From Tissierellia bacterium (lineage in GTDB: Bacteria; Bacillota; Clostridia; Tissierellales; Tepidimicrobiaceae): DNA of 15,485 nucleotides. Position numbers and translations under genes: made by a program. A model generated the notes under the pieces. It was not told the DNA's origin, did no database searches, and saw nothing but the letters and a program-made list of their open reading frames with translations. Positions 14,973 through 15,485 of this stretch are shown here, piece by piece (position 1 is the stretch's first letter; every line of letters begins with the position of its first letter). The stretch is from assembly GCA_012518745.1 (NCBI GenBank), contig JAAYRM010000113.1:1-15485 (forward strand), in the 5' to 3' direction.

Positions 14973-15485
14973 CTACTCAATATTTTGAATCTGTTCCCTG
15001 ATCTTTTCAAGCTCACTTTTCACATCCACAACATAATTGCATATGTCTAGATCACTTGCTTTAGAGCCTATGGTATTGATCTCCCTATTCATCTCCTGCA
15101 CAATAAAGTCTAGCCTTCTACCTATGGCATCCTTCAATTCCAGGCTATCCGAAAACTGTTTGATATGGCTTCTAAACCGGATAACCTCCTCCGTAATATC
15201 ACTCCTGTCGGCAAAAAACGCAACCTCAGAATTGAACCTTTCCTGTTCTATTTCGAGATCTCCTCCCAATAGCTCCTGTATCCTTTCCTCGAGCCTAGTC
15301 TTATATTCCAATACTACTAATGGAGCTCTTTCTTCTATCCTATCTATTAAACCCCGAATATTCACAATCTGTTTCTGCATATAACCCTTTAATTCTCTTC
15401 CTTCGTTCGTTCTCATGGTTATTACACCTTTTAATGCAGTGTCCAAAGCAGATTCCAGACAATCCCAAACCGAATCGTCCTTTAA
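14973..15485 (-). CDS. yicC: YicC/YloC family protein, C-terminal part (cut by the window edge)
   Basis: The frame stays open to the right edge, so about 170 residues of the C-terminal part of a roughly 290-residue protein are visible and the start lies outside. A TTG at 15446 is only an internal codon. Family features are the helical, coiled-coil-prone middle section, the REINTIGSKASD stretch near the C-terminus, and the closing KSELEKIREQIQNIE, which is almost invariant in this family. Members in E. coli (YicC) and B. subtilis (YloC) have been reported to have endoribonuclease activity. It is the first gene visible in the run; remA follows after 18 nt. The promoter of the cluster, if it lies before yicC, is not in the window. 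Confidence 0.92.
   Translation of the reverse strand, partial: LKDDSVWDCLESALDTALKGVITMRTNEGRELKGYMQKQIVNIRGLIDRIEERAPLVVLEYKTRLEERIQELLGGDLEIEQERFNSEVAFFADRSDITEEVIRFRSHIKQFSDSLELKDAIGRRLDFIVQEMNREINTIGSKASDLDICNYVVDVKSELEKIREQIQNIE

Noticed and set aside
15444..15446. TTG as the start of the right-edge gene
   Set aside because: The frame continues upstream without a stop to the window edge with family-like sequence, so this is an internal codon of a truncated yicC.

Overview
The window is a conserved housekeeping cluster from a low-GC Gram-positive bacterium, most likely a member of the Clostridia. The evidence is the gene order (yicC-remA-gmk-rpoZ-coaBC-priA-def-fmt-rsmB-rlmN-stp-prkC-rsgA-rpe-thiN, then a convergent rpmB), which matches the known Bacillus subtilis ylo/prp region. 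Other support comes from the strong AGGAGG-type ribosome binding sites, a four-cysteine L28, and heavy use of ATA, AGA and AGG codons. A finer taxonomic placement (for example Tissierellia-like) would be a guess.

Layout: a short plus-strand unit at the left edge holds rpmB with an extended -10 promoter and a terminator. Everything else is on the minus strand and reads from the right edge leftward. First come yicC (cut by the window edge), remA, gmk, rpoZ and coaBC, tightly packed with overlapping stop, RBS and start signals. Next are priA, def, fmt, a YugP-type membrane zinc peptidase, rsmB and rlmN, and then the PP2C phosphatase and PASTA kinase pair, rsgA, rpe and thiN. A Rho-independent terminator closes this run 9 nt after thiN. 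Between it and the rpmB terminator lies an independent 53-codon minus-strand gene for a small two-helix membrane protein, in the slot that spoVM occupies in B. subtilis.

Functionally, the cluster joins nucleotide and cofactor supply (Gmk, CoaBC, ThiN, Rpe), transcription (omega, RemA), replication restart (PriA), protein N-terminal processing (Def, Fmt), rRNA/tRNA modification and ribosome assembly (RsmB, RlmN, RsgA, L28), RNA turnover (YicC family) and cell-envelope signalling (PrkC with its phosphatase). No mobile element, CRISPR array, tRNA or rRNA gene, or defence system was seen.

Most genes are ordinary, and I did not find an undescribed multi-gene system. The points worth a second look are the unannotated small membrane protein, two intra-operon hairpins (one containing the coaBC stop codon), an internal promoter with a TTG start for rlmN, an altered metal-site motif in Def, and the long Pro/Glu tail of the PASTA kinase. 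Several start codons were moved inward from the longest reading frame on RBS and family evidence (thiN, rpe, stp, priA, coaBC, rpoZ, rpmB).
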